From Miltoncostaea sp963771025 (lineage in GTDB: Bacteria; Actinomycetota; Thermoleophilia; Miltoncostaeales; Miltoncostaeaceae): a stretch of DNA of 64,000 nt. A program made the translations under genes and the position numbers. Within the stretch, counting starts at the first letter, position 1, and each line of letters begins with the position of its first letter. Below, in pieces: positions 26,280 to 35,861 of this stretch. The notes beneath the pieces were generated by a model. The model saw only the letters and a list, made by a program, of their open reading frames with translations, ran no database searches and was not told the DNA's origin. The DNA is taken from NCBI GenBank assembly GCA_963771025.1, contig CAVYRL010000001.1:62001-126000 (forward strand), read 5' to 3'.

Positions 26280-26285
26280 TACATT
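26280..26285 (+). promoter_or_regulatory. -10 box, leaderless transcript of the parvulin gene
   Basis: TACATT ends 9 nt before GTG 26295. Confidence 0.45.
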
Positions 26286-26294
26286 CCCCGCGTC

Positions 26295-27341
26295 GTGACG
26301 AAGACCAACCGCAGATCACCGCTCGTTGCGGGGGTCATCGTCGGCCTTGTGGCCCTGAGCGCCGGCGCCCTCCTGGGGCTCGCCGGGTGCGGCAACGACC
26401 AGGCGAGCCTTCCCGCCGGCGTCGTCGCGCAGGTGGGTGACGTGCAGATCACCCAGAAGCAGCTCGACACCTCGATCGACCAGACGCGCTTCGACGCGAA
26501 GGCCCAGGGTCAGACGGTCCCCGCCGCCGGCGCCGCGGGCTACACCGCCGTCGAGCAGTCCGTCCTCGACCAGCTCGTGCGGTCGAAGATCGTGCAGCTC
26601 GAGGCCAAGAAGTGCGGCACGCCGTGCGCGGTGACGCCCAAGCAGATCGACACCGAGCTGGCCAGCATCCGCAAGGCCAACTTCCAGAACTCGCAGAAGA
26701 AGTTCGACGCGTACCTCAAGGAGCGCGGCATCTCGCAGGCCGACGCCCGCGAGATCGTGCGCACCAACCTGCTCCAGACCGCGCTGGTCAACCACGTCAC
26801 CCGCGGCGTCCGCTTCACGGCCGCCGACGCGAAGAAGTACTACGAGGACAACCCGGCCCAGTTCAAGGTGGCCGCCGGCCGCACCGCCTCTCACATCCTG
26901 GTGGCGACCAAGGCGGAGGCCGACAAGATCCGCGCCGAGGTGACCCCCGCCAACTTCGCCGAGCTCGCCAAGAAGTACTCCACGGACACCGGCTCGGCGC
27001 AGCAGGGCGGCAGCCTCGGCCAGATCCAGAAGGGCCAGCTGGTCCCGGCCTTCGAGAAGGTCGCGTTCGCCCTCAAGAGCGGCGAGATCTCGGCGCCGGT
27101 CAAGACCCAGTTCGGGTGGCACATCATCACCGTGACCACCACCCCTGCCCGCACCACGCCGTTCGCCGAGGCCAAGGACCAGATCATCTCGAGCCAGCTC
27201 GCCGCGAAGCGGCAGGCCGCATACAGCGCCTGGAGCGCAAAAGCGTTCGAGAACTGGACGAAGCGGACGACCTACGCGAACAACGACCTGAAGCCGCCGG
27301 CCACCACGGCCGGCGCGGCGACCACCGCGCCCGCTCGCTGA
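26295..27341 (+). CDS. Parvulin-type peptidyl-prolyl isomerase lipoprotein (PrsA/SurA-like)
   Basis: 348 residues. Lipoprotein signal with lipobox LAGC (C32), so membrane-anchored on the outer face. A SurA N-type helical domain (about 45-185) holds the chaperone part; a parvulin domain at about 198-282 shows ASHILVATKAEAD, FAELAKKYSTD, GGSLGQIQKGQ and TQFGWHIITV. Folds exported proteins. Ends with a Thr/Ala tail. Follows mfd and precedes mazG, a common actinobacterial neighbourhood. Confidence 0.9.
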   Translation: MTKTNRRSPLVAGVIVGLVALSAGALLGLAGCGNDQASLPAGVVAQVGDVQITQKQLDTSIDQTRFDAKAQGQTVPAAGAAGYTAVEQSVLDQLVRSKIVQLEAKKCGTPCAVTPKQIDTELASIRKANFQNSQKKFDAYLKERGISQADAREIVRTNLLQTALVNHVTRGVRFTAADAKKYYEDNPAQFKVAAGRTASHILVATKAEADKIRAEVTPANFAELAKKYSTDTGSAQQGGSLGQIQKGQLVPAFEKVAFALKSGEISAPVKTQFGWHIITVTTTPARTTPFAEAKDQIISSQLAAKRQAAYSAWSAKAFENWTKRTTYANNDLKPPATTAGAATTAPAR

Positions 27342-27370
27342 GTCACCCGGTGCCCCGCGTGCCGGGGCAT

Positions 27371-27376
27371 TAGTCT
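27371..27376 (+). promoter_or_regulatory. -10 box, leaderless transcript of mazG
   Basis: TAGTCT ends 6 nt before GTG 27383. Confidence 0.45.
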
Positions 27377-27382
27377 TACCGC

Positions 27383-28414
27383 GTGATCACCGTCGCCGGA
27401 CTTGGAGCGGGGGCACCGGAGTCGGTACCCGCGGTCGCGCTGGCCGCCGTCGCGGGGGCACGACGCGTGGTGGCTCCGGAGCTCGATGCGGCCCTGTCGG
27501 AGGTGCTGCCCATCGCCCCCGAGCCTCTCGGCGATCCGGCCGAATGCCCGGACGGCGTGCTGATCGTGGCGCCGGACGCGGAGGCCCACCGGATCGCCCG
27601 CCGGCTGCCAGAGGCCGCGACGATCCCCGACCGCGAGGCGCTGCGCGCCCGCGCGATCGGGGCAGAGGTGGCGGCGCTCGCCGCGGTCGGCCTGCGGCTG
27701 CGGCGCGAGTGCCCCTGGGATCGCGCGCAGACCGCCGAGACGATCGTGCCGCACACCATCGAGGAGGCCTTCGAGGTGGCCGACGCGGTGGCCACCGGGG
27801 GCGAGGGCCTCGCCGACGAGCTCGGCGATCTCCTGTTCCAGTCGGTCTTCCTCGCCCAGCTGCTGGAGGAGCGCGAAGGGGGAGCCGACCTGGCCGACGT
27901 CGCGCGCGGCCAGTCGCAGAAGCTGATCAGCCGCCACCCCCACGTCTACGGTGAGGCGGTCGCCCAGGATGCCCAGGGCGTGGTGGACGTGTGGGAGCGC
28001 CGCAAGCGGCAGGAGCGCGAGGAGCGCGGCGTGGCCGTGGGCGACGAGCTCGACGTGTTCTACGACCTGCCCGTCGGGCTGCCCGCTCTGGCCTACGCCA
28101 CCAAGACGCAGAAGCGCGCGGCCGCGGTCGGGTTCGACTTCCCCGACGTCGACGCCGCCCTCGGCAAGCTGCGCGAGGAGACCTCCGAGCTGGAGGCCGA
28201 CCCCGGCGCCCGCGAGCTCGGCGACGTGTTGTTCGCGGCGGTTGGCGCGGCGCGCGCGGTGGGCGCCGACCCCGAGCTCGCGCTGCGCGCCACGGCGACG
28301 CGATTCCGGGAGCGGCTGGAGCGGGCGTCGCGTCTCGCGGGCAAGGCCGGACTCCGGTTCGACACGCTCTCTCCCGACCTGCAGCTGCGGTGGTACCAGG
28401 AGGCTCGACGGTGA
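27383..28414 (+). CDS. mazG: Nucleoside triphosphate pyrophosphohydrolase MazG
   Basis: 343 residues. A shortened, degenerate tetrapyrrole-methylase-like N-terminal part (ITVAGLGAGAP) precedes two MazG modules. The first has ECPWDRAQT and the metal-binding HTIEEAFEVADAV with DELGDLLFQSVF; the second has VDAALGKLREETSELEAD and ELGDVLFA. Hydrolyses (d)NTPs to monophosphates, clearing aberrant nucleotides. GTG start; overlaps pgi by 4 nt. Confidence 0.92.
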   Translation: MITVAGLGAGAPESVPAVALAAVAGARRVVAPELDAALSEVLPIAPEPLGDPAECPDGVLIVAPDAEAHRIARRLPEAATIPDREALRARAIGAEVAALAAVGLRLRRECPWDRAQTAETIVPHTIEEAFEVADAVATGGEGLADELGDLLFQSVFLAQLLEEREGGADLADVARGQSQKLISRHPHVYGEAVAQDAQGVVDVWERRKRQEREERGVAVGDELDVFYDLPVGLPALAYATKTQKRAAAVGFDFPDVDAALGKLREETSELEADPGARELGDVLFAAVGAARAVGADPELALRATATRFRERLERASRLAGKAGLRFDTLSPDLQLRWYQEARR

Positions 28415-30030
28415 TCGCTCGAACGGACCAATGGCGCGCCCTGGCGACCCACGCGGAGACGGCCGCAACGCTGCACCTGCGCGGCATCTTCGAGGAGGAC
28501 CCGGCGCGCGGCGACGCGCTGACGCTGGACGTGGGCGACCTGCACCTCGACTACTCCAAGAACCGCGTGACGCGCGAGACACTCGGCCTGCTGGTCGCGC
28601 TGGCGCAGAGGGCGGACGTCGAGGGCCGCAGGGACAGGATGTTCCGCGGCGATCGCATCAATGTCACCGAGAATCGCCCCGTGCTGCACATCGCCCTCCG
28701 CGCTCCCCGGGGCACGGTGATCGAGGTCGACGGGCACGACGTGGTGCCCGGCGTCCATGAGGTGCTCGACCGCATGGCCGACCTGGCCGTGCGCATCCGC
28801 ACCGGGGCCTGGACCGGCGCCACCGGCTCGCGCATCCGCAACGTGATCAACATCGGGATCGGCGGGTCCGACCTCGGGCCGGCGATGGCCCATCGTGCCC
28901 TCGAGGACTTCGCCGACCCCTCGCTCACGGCCCGTTTCGTGTCCAACGTGGACGGCACCGCGATCTCCGACGCCGTGGCCGGTCTCGACCCCGCCGAGAC
29001 GCTCTTCATCATCTCCTCGAAGACGTTCACGACGCTCGAGACCCTCACCAACGCGCGCAGCGCCCGCGACTGGTTGGTCGGCGCGCTTGGCGCGGACGCG
29101 GTGCCCCACCACTTCGTGGCCGTGTTCGACCAACGCCGAGCAGGTCGCCGCCTTCGGCATCGACACGGACAACATGTTCGGCTTCTGGGACTGGGTCGGG
29201 GGCCGCTACTCAGTGGACTCGGCCATCGGCCTGTCGCTGATGATCACGATCGGGCCCGAGCACTTCGCCGATTTCCTGGCCGGCTTCCATCTGGTGGACG
29301 AGCACTTCCGCACCACGCCGCTCGCGGCGAACATGCCCGTGGTGATGGGACTGCTCGGGGTGTGGAACGCCGCCTTCCTGGGCGCCGACACGCACGCGGT
29401 ACTGCCCTACAGCGAGCGTCTCGGGCGCTTCCCCGCGTATCTCCAGCAGCTCGACATGGAGAGCAACGGCAAGTCGGTGGACCTGCACGGCCGACCGGTG
29501 GAGACCGGCACCGGGCCGATCGTCTGGGGGGAGCCCGGCACCAACGGACAGCACGCCTTCTACCAGCTGATCCATCAGGGCACTCGCCTTGTGCCGAGCG
29601 ACCTGATCGGCATCTGCCGCCCGGCGCGCGAGGTGGGCACGCATCAGGATCTGCTGATGGCGAACCTGCTCGCGCAGGCCGAGGCCCTCGCGTTCGGCAA
29701 GACCTCCGAGGAGGTCGCCGCCGAGGGGGTGGCGCCGGCTCTGGTCCCTCACCGGACCTTCCCCGGGAACCGGCCCACCAACGTGATCCTGGCACCCGAG
29801 CTGACGCCGTCGGCGCTCGGCCAGCTGATCGCCCTGTACGAGCACAAGGTGTTCACTCAGGGGACGATCTGGGGGATCAACTCGTTCGACCAGTGGGGGG
29901 TCGAGCTGGGCAAGGCGCTCGCCGTGCGCATCATCCCGGAGCTGAGCGCCGACGCCGCGCCCGACCTCCACCACGACAGCTCCACCAATGCGCTGATCCG
30001 GCGCTACCGCGCTCAACGAGGGAGAGCCTG

Positions 30031-30031
<1 letters not shown>
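28411..30031 (+). CDS. pgi: Glucose-6-phosphate isomerase (one-base frameshift)
   Basis: Interconverts glucose 6-phosphate and fructose 6-phosphate. The 5' half (frame 1) shows INVTENRPVLHIALR, NIGIGGSDLGP and SSKTFTTLETLTNA; the 3' half (frame 2) shows FGFWDWVGGRYSV, YLQQLDMESNGK, WGEPGTNGQHAFYQLIHQG and the ending INSFDQWGVELGK. The switch is at 29125-29126: removing one T restores VAVSTNAEQVAAFG, the strongly conserved S-T-N-A-E, making a 539-residue enzyme. A single-base sequencing error is the simplest reading. Coupled to mazG and gnd. Confidence 0.93.
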
Positions 30032-31044
<1,013 letters not shown>

Positions 31045-31047
31045 CGG

Positions 31048-31374
31048 GTGAGCGTCGTTCGGATCAACGCGATCACGGTGCCGGCGGAGCGGGCGGAGGA
31101 GTTCGAGCGCCGCTTCGCCGCCCGCGCCGGCGAGGTGGCCACGATGGACGGCTTCGAGGCCTTCGAGCTGCTGCGCCCCACGGACGACCGCGGGGTGTAC
31201 CTCGTCTACACGCGCTGGGCGTCGCAGGAGGCGTTCGACGCGTGGGTCTCCGGCCAGGCCTTCCAGCGGGGCCACAGAGCCCACAACGCCGAGGGCCCGG
31301 TGTCGAGCGAGAGCTCCCTCTGGTCCTTCGACGTCATCCAGTCCGAAGGGCCCGAGGGAGGCCTAGGCGCATGA
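31048..31374 (+). CDS. Heme-degrading monooxygenase, MhuD/IsdG-like (ABM fold)
   Basis: 108 residues with the antibiotic-biosynthesis-monooxygenase ferredoxin-like fold. VVRINAITVPA carries the Asn, YTRWASQEAFDAW the Trp, and GHRAH the heme-ligand His that mark MhuD and IsdG, enzymes that open heme and free iron. GTG start 3 nt after the gnd stop, so cotranscribed with sugar genes. A non-heme quinol monooxygenase is the alternative. Confidence 0.75.
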   Translation: MSVVRINAITVPAERAEEFERRFAARAGEVATMDGFEAFELLRPTDDRGVYLVYTRWASQEAFDAWVSGQAFQRGHRAHNAEGPVSSESSLWSFDVIQSEGPEGGLGA

Positions 31375-31385
31375 GCGCTTCCGAG

Positions 31386-31651
31386 CTCTGAGCGTTCCGA
31401 GCATCGAGGCCTGTCCGGGGCCTGGCTCGCCGCCCAGCCGCAACCCGGCGCAGCCGGGATGCGACCTCGCCGTCGCGTAGCGACATGCCAATCCGCCCGA
31501 CCAAGGGCGGATTGGCCGCGTCCCTGCCGACCCGTTAGAGGTCGGCGTGACGCGTAAGGGACGAGCGCGCCAGCGGCGATGCGGGACTGCTCAGAGGAGA
31601 CAATCAGAGCTCTGAGACGCTCAGAGCTCACAAACCTCAGAGCTCAGAGCG
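31386..31651 (+). repeat. 266-bp direct repeat, copy 1
   Basis: Aligns without gaps to 35572-35837 with five substitutions. Contains several small hairpins: CCCGGC/GCCGGG at 31444-31458, an 11-bp stem CCAATCCGCCC/GGGCGGATTGG at 31488-31515, and GCCGACC/GGTCGGC at 31526-31546. Begins 12 nt after the stop of the MhuD-like gene. Confidence 0.97.
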
Positions 31652-31780
31652 TTTCCGAGCTCCGGGGTTTCTGAGCTCTGAGATTTCCGAGCTCTGAGGG
31701 TCAAACCCTCAGACAACGTTCCGAGCTCGGAGGTTTCTGAGCTCTGAGCGTCTCCGAGCTTCGGGTTTCGAGCTTCGGCG
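31604..31780 (+). repeat. Array of GAGCT-centred palindromes
   Basis: About ten copies of variants such as CAGAGCTCTGAG, CTGAGCTCTGAG, TTCCGAGCTCGG and CTCCGAGCTTCGG in 175 bp, plus a CTGAGGG/CCCTCAG hairpin at 31694-31712. Spacing is irregular, so neither CRISPR nor a simple iteron array. Confidence 0.85.
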
Positions 31781-31819
31781 TTTTCTTCGCGGTGCGTTGA
31801 GGACTGGTGACAAGGCGAG

Positions 31820-32054
31820 GAACCGGCCTCTTTCGGGCCGGTTCGTCGCGCACCGGGCCCTATAAACCGCGGGCACGGTGCAAGCGGCGCGCGCGGCCTT
31901 TCGGCCACGCGGGCCTTGCACAGCCGGCCTTTGGCCGGCTGTCGCCCCAGCGGGAAAGAGTTTCTGCGGTGAGCGCGTAAGGGGCGGTCTGACAAAAGTC
32001 AGACGCAATAGGTGCCATCGCGGCTCTGCCGCGATCGGTCCCCTTCGGGGATCC
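31820..32054 (+). other. Row of six hairpins before the ABC transporter gene
   Basis: Stems at 31820-31844 (GAACCGGCC), 31878-31921 (outer GTGCAAG/CTTGCAC with GC-rich inner stem), 31920-31942 (ACAGCCGGCC, loop TTT), 31987-32004 (GTCTGAC, loop AAAA), 32017-32035 (ATCGCGGC, loop TCT) and 32037-32054 (GGTCCCC). None has a T tract. The last holds the GGGGA that would be the ribosome site of the next gene. Confidence 0.8.
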
Positions 32055-32061
32055 TGGCTCC

Positions 32062-33036
32062 ATGACCACTTCACTCACACCACGTCCTGAGGGCATCCGC
32101 CTCTCGGGTCTCGAGAAGACGTTCCGCAGCCCCCAGGGTCCGGTCCGTGCCGTGCGGGGAGTCGACCTCGACATCTCCCGTGGGGAGACGGTCGCCCTGC
32201 TCGGCCCCAACGGAGCGGGCAAGACGACGACCATCGACATGATGCTGGGCCTGCTGCCGCCGGACGCGGGGACGGCGTCCCTGTTCGGCCGGGACCCGTC
32301 CGACGCGGTCGCGGCCGGCGCCGTCGGAGCGATGCTCCAGACAGGACAGCTGATCCGCGACCTCACAGTCGGCGAGATCGTCGCGATGATGGCCTCGCTC
32401 TATCCCAACGCCCTCGATGTGGAGTACGTGCTCGATCTGACCGGCCTCGCGCCGATCCGGGCCCGCCGCACCGAGAAGCTGTCGGGCGGTCAGTCGCAGC
32501 GCGTGCGCTTCGCCCTGGCGCTGGTGTCCAACCCCGACCTGCTGGTGCTCGACGAGCCCACGGTCGCGATGGACGTCGCCGGGCGCCACGCCTTCTGGGA
32601 GACGATGCGCGGCTTCGCGGCGCGCGGCACGACGATCGTCTTCGCGACGCACTACCTGGAGGAGGCCGACGAGTTCGCCGACCGCATCGTGCTGATGGCG
32701 CAGGGCCGCGTGGTCGCCGACGGGCCCGCGACCGAGATCAAGGCCCGCGTCGGGCTGAGGACGATCCGCGCCACCCTGCCGGGCGCCGACCTCGCCGACC
32801 TGGCGCGGATGCCCGGCGTGGCCGGCGCCGACCGTCGCGGCGACGCCGTGGTGCTCGAGTGCACCGACTCCGACCGCGCCATCCGCGCCCTGCTGGAGGC
32901 TCACGCCGACGCCCGCGACATCGAGATCGTCGGCGCCGGCCTGGAGGAGGCCTTCCTGCGCCTCACGGGTGACCCGGACGACGACGAGGATGCCGCGCCC
33001 CTCGTGGGCGCGACGACCGAGAGGGGGAACGCATGA
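32062..33036 (+). CDS. ABC transporter ATP-binding protein (ABC-2 type)
   Basis: 324 residues. Walker A GPNGAGKTTTIDMM, Q-loop region AMLQTGQL, signature LSGGQSQRVRFALAL, Walker B DLLVLDEPTVAMD, switch His in FATHYLEEAD. The last 90 residues are the regulatory extension usual for DrrA/NatA-type exporters. With the adjoining permease it forms an exporter for drugs, lipids or peptides; substrate unknown. Its ATG overlaps no gene and lies just behind the hairpin row. Confidence 0.93.
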   Translation: MTTSLTPRPEGIRLSGLEKTFRSPQGPVRAVRGVDLDISRGETVALLGPNGAGKTTTIDMMLGLLPPDAGTASLFGRDPSDAVAAGAVGAMLQTGQLIRDLTVGEIVAMMASLYPNALDVEYVLDLTGLAPIRARRTEKLSGGQSQRVRFALALVSNPDLLVLDEPTVAMDVAGRHAFWETMRGFAARGTTIVFATHYLEEADEFADRIVLMAQGRVVADGPATEIKARVGLRTIRATLPGADLADLARMPGVAGADRRGDAVVLECTDSDRAIRALLEAHADARDIEIVGAGLEEAFLRLTGDPDDDEDAAPLVGATTERGNA

Positions 33037-33773
33037 GAGGCCCGTCCACCTACGCTCGGCTCGAGGTGCTGCGCACGTTCCGCAACCGGCGGTTCTTCAT
33101 CTTCTCGCTGGTGTTCCCGCTGACGATGTACCTGCTGTTCGCGGCGCCCAACCGAGGCGAGGACGACTTCCTCAACAGCGGCATCTCAGCCCCGCTCTAC
33201 TACATGGTCGGGCTGATCGCGTTCGGCACCATGACGGCCGTCATCGCCGGCGGCGCACGCATCGCCGCGGAGCGCTCGGTGGGGTGGAACCGTCAGATCC
33301 GCCTCACGCCGCTCAGCGCCCGTAGCTACATCCGGGTCAAGGTCCTCACCGGTTACCTGATGGCGGGTGTGAGCATCGTGCTGATGTACGCCGCCGGCAT
33401 CGCGCTCGGGGTGCGCATGCCGGTGGGGCTGTGGGTGGAGATGACCGCCCTGATCCTGATCGCGTTGATCCCCTTCGCGGTGATGGGCATCGCCCTCGGG
33501 CACACCCTGACCGTGGAGTCGATGGGCCCGGCCCTCGGCGGCATCACGGCGCTCTTCGCGTTCCTCGGCGGCACCTGGTTCCCCCTCGATCAGGGCAGCG
33601 TGCTGTCGGACATCGGCCAGGCGATCCCCTCCTACTGGCTCGTCCAGGCGAGCCACGTCGGGACCGGGGGCGCGGCCTGGGGCGCGCGCGGCTGGCTGGT
33701 GGTCGCCGTGTGGAGCATCGCCCTCGCGTACGTCGCGGCCCGCGCGTACCGCCGCGATACGCACCGGGTCTAA
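33033..33773 (+). CDS. ABC-2 type permease
   Basis: 246 residues, six membrane helices: FFIFSLVFPLTMYLLFAAP, YYMVGLIAFGTMTAVIAGG, YLMAGVSIVLMYAAGIALG, ALILIALIPFAVMGIALG, GGITALFAFLGGTWFP and WLVVAVWSIALAYVAA. The ABC-2 GGTWFPLDQ motif sits before the last loop. ATGA overlap with the ATPase gene. Confidence 0.92.
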   Translation: MRGPSTYARLEVLRTFRNRRFFIFSLVFPLTMYLLFAAPNRGEDDFLNSGISAPLYYMVGLIAFGTMTAVIAGGARIAAERSVGWNRQIRLTPLSARSYIRVKVLTGYLMAGVSIVLMYAAGIALGVRMPVGLWVEMTALILIALIPFAVMGIALGHTLTVESMGPALGGITALFAFLGGTWFPLDQGSVLSDIGQAIPSYWLVQASHVGTGGAAWGARGWLVVAVWSIALAYVAARAYRRDTHRV

Positions 33774-33777
33774 CCTG

Positions 33778-34941
33778 GTGGCAGCCATGTCCTCGCACGA
33801 GTCCGAGACCCAGGTGCGCAACGGGGCGGCCCTGTTCGCCGACGGCGTGACCGGCCTGCGGGCGCCCGGCGCGTGGAAGCGGCTGCTGTTCCCGTCGATC
33901 TGGCTGGTCTACCTCGGCCAGACGGCCAGCGGGGTGCACGAGCACTCGACCGGTCTCGCCGCCGTGGCGGGGTACGCGCTGATCGCCCTGTTCGCCGTCG
34001 GCTACGTGCTCGCGCTCGCCTCCACGCGCCGCGACCGGCGGCGCTACTGGACGCTGTTCGGGGCGCTGGTCGTGGTGACGGCGCTCGAGACGCTGTTCGC
34101 GCACCAGGACGCGCTCGTGATGTGCGTGTTCCTGGTGGTGCTGGTGATGGCCGGGCTGGTGTTCACCGGTCACACGAAGGCGACGATCCCGGCCGTGGCC
34201 GCACTCACGCTGGTGGCCACGGCGGTCCCCGCCCTGGTCCCGTCGTGGAACGCCGAGCCGGCGTGGTCGATGCTTGTCACCCTCCCGCTGGTGGCCCTGG
34301 CGATGTTCGGGTTCTTCACGATCATCAAGGCGAGCCGCGATCTGAGCGACGCGCGTGCGGAGGTGGCCCGCCTGGCCGCCGAGAACGAGCGCAACCGCAT
34401 CGCCCGCGACCTGCACGACCTGCTCGGGCACTCCCTGACGGCGATCACGGTCAAGGCGGGCCTGGCGCACCGTCTGGCGACGCGCGATCCGCAGCGGGCG
34501 GCCGACGAGATCGGCGAGGTCGAGCGGCTCTCGCGGTCGGCTCTCGCCGACGTGCGCTCGGCCGTCTCGGGCTACCGCGAGGTGACGCTCGCCGGCGAGC
34601 TCGCCACCGCGCAGGAGGTGCTGCGGGCCGCGGGCATCGACGCTCCGTCGTCGCCAGCGGTCGAGGTCGTCGACCCGGCCCACGCCGAGCTGTTCGGCTG
34701 GGTGGTGCGCGAGGGCGTGACCAACGTGGTGCGACATTCGCGCGCGCGCAACTGCGTCATCGCCCTCGGCCCGACCTGGCTCGAGATCGAGGACGACGGC
34801 CGGGGCGGGCCGCCGGATGCGGGCAACGGCCTCACCGGCCTGCGCGAACGGGTCGCCGCGGCCGGCGGCACCGTGCTCGCCGGCGCCGGTCCGCGCGGGT
34901 GGCGCCTGCGGGTGGAGATGAACGACCCCGTCGCCGCGTGA
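33778..34941 (+). CDS. Sensor histidine kinase, NarL/DesK-type (HisKA_3)
   Basis: 387 residues. Five or six membrane helices in the first 190 residues with short loops, so it probably senses within the membrane, as DesK and LiaS do. The phospho-acceptor His is in RNRIARDLHDLLGHSL (about residue 212); the ATPase part shows VVREGVTNVVRHS and IEDDGRGG with a GNGLTGLRERV lid. GTG 33778 or ATG 33787 may be the start. Coupled by 4 nt to the response regulator. Likely controls the ABC transporter upstream. Confidence 0.92.
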   Translation: MAAMSSHESETQVRNGAALFADGVTGLRAPGAWKRLLFPSIWLVYLGQTASGVHEHSTGLAAVAGYALIALFAVGYVLALASTRRDRRRYWTLFGALVVVTALETLFAHQDALVMCVFLVVLVMAGLVFTGHTKATIPAVAALTLVATAVPALVPSWNAEPAWSMLVTLPLVALAMFGFFTIIKASRDLSDARAEVARLAAENERNRIARDLHDLLGHSLTAITVKAGLAHRLATRDPQRAADEIGEVERLSRSALADVRSAVSGYREVTLAGELATAQEVLRAAGIDAPSSPAVEVVDPAHAELFGWVVREGVTNVVRHSRARNCVIALGPTWLEIEDDGRGGPPDAGNGLTGLRERVAAAGGTVLAGAGPRGWRLRVEMNDPVAA

Positions 34942-35546
34942 GCATCCGCATCCTGATCGCCGACGATCAGGCGCTGGTGCGCTCCGCGCTCGCGGCCCTG
35001 CTCGAGCTGGAGGACGACTTCACCGTCGTGGCCCAGGTGGGCCGGGGTGACGAGGTGGTGGACGCCGCCCGGGCGAGCGCGCCGGACGTTGCCCTGCTCG
35101 ACATCGAGATGCCTGGCATCGACGGGCTCGCCGCCGCCGCCGCCCTCGGTCAGGAGGTGCCCGGTTGCCGGGTGCTGATCCTGACCACGTTCGGGAGGCC
35201 GGGGTACCTGCGGCGCGCGATGGAGTCGGGTGCGCTGGGCTTCGTGGTCAAGGACGCCCCCGCGGAGCAACTGGCCGACGCGGTGCGCCGGGTGGCCGCG
35301 GGCGAGAGGGTGGTCGACCCCGCCCTCGCCGCCGCCACCCTGGCCGGCGGCCCCTCGCCGCTCACCGGCCGCGAGCGCGATGTGCTCGTCGCGGCCCGCG
35401 GCGGCAGCACCGTCGCCGACATCGCGGGCGCCCTCTTCCTCTCCGAGGGCACGGTGCGCAACTACCTCTCAGCGGCCATCGCCAAGGTCGGGGTGAGGAA
35501 TCGCACCGAAGCCGTCCGGGTGGCGGATGACCGGGGCTGGCTCTGA
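34938..35546 (+). CDS. NarL/LuxR-family response regulator
   Basis: 202 residues. Receiver domain with ILIADDQALVRSAL, phospho-Asp D55 in VALLDIEMPG, and the lysine in FVVKDAPAEQL. C-terminal LuxR helix-turn-helix: LTGRERDVLVAARGGSTVADIAGALFLSEGTVRNYL. GTG start inside the kinase stop. Partner of the kinase just before it; the DesKR/LiaRS type arrangement with an ABC-2 exporter suggests membrane-stress or lipid control. Confidence 0.95.
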   Translation: MSIRILIADDQALVRSALAALLELEDDFTVVAQVGRGDEVVDAARASAPDVALLDIEMPGIDGLAAAAALGQEVPGCRVLILTTFGRPGYLRRAMESGALGFVVKDAPAEQLADAVRRVAAGERVVDPALAAATLAGGPSPLTGRERDVLVAARGGSTVADIAGALFLSEGTVRNYLSAAIAKVGVRNRTEAVRVADDRGWL

Positions 35547-35571
35547 TGGTCTCCGCTCTGAGCGTTTCGCG

Positions 35572-35837
35572 CTCTGAGCGTTCCGAGCCTCGAGGCGTGT
35601 TCGGGGCCTGGCTCGCCGCCCAGCCGCAACCCGGCGCAGCCGGGATGCGACCTCGCCGTCGCGTAGCGACATGCCAATCCGCCCGACCAAGGGCGGATTG
35701 GCCGCGTCCCTGCCGACCCGTTAGAGGTCGGCGTGACGCGTAAGGGACAAGCGCGCCAGCGGCGATGCGGGACTGCTCAGAGGAGACAATCAGAGCTCTG
35801 AGACGCTCAGAGCTCACAAACCTCAGAGCTCAGAACG
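35572..35837 (+). repeat. 266-bp direct repeat, copy 2
   Basis: Same orientation as 31386-31651, five substitutions, no gaps. Begins 26 nt after the response-regulator stop. The pair brackets exactly the ABC transporter and two-component genes; recombination between them would excise 4,186 bp. Confidence 0.97.
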
Positions 35838-35841
35838 CTGT

Positions 35842-35861
35842 CTGAGGGTTTTGACCCTCAG
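35842..35861. terminator. Hairpin between convergent operons
   Basis: CTGAGGGT, loop TTTG, ACCCTCAG: an 8-bp perfect stem overlapping the stop codon of the minus-strand methyltransferase. No T tract; a bidirectional terminator is plausible. A related CTGAGGG hairpin follows repeat copy 1 as well. Confidence 0.5.

Larger units (their letters stand above)
31375..32061 (+). other. 687-bp hairpin- and palindrome-rich intergenic region
   Basis: No credible gene. It holds, left to right, direct repeat copy 1 (31386-31651), an array of GAGCT palindromes (31604-31780), and six successive perfect or near-perfect hairpins (31820-32054) up to the ABC transporter start. Minus-strand reading frames here are by-products of the repeat. 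Confidence 0.85.

Noticed and set aside
31206..31631. Minus-strand reading frame of 141 aa, with a near-identical partner at 35362-35817
   Set aside because: The similarity comes only from the 266-bp DNA repeat; the frames run antisense into real genes, have no ribosome site and no protein features.
31604..31780. GAGCT palindromes as CRISPR or origin iterons
   Set aside because: Repeat and spacer lengths are irregular; no dnaA, dnaN, parAB or cas genes nearby.
32062..35546. Cassette between direct repeats as an insertion sequence or transposon
   Set aside because: No transposase, integrase, inverted terminal repeats or target duplication; the repeats are in direct orientation and lie outside the genes.
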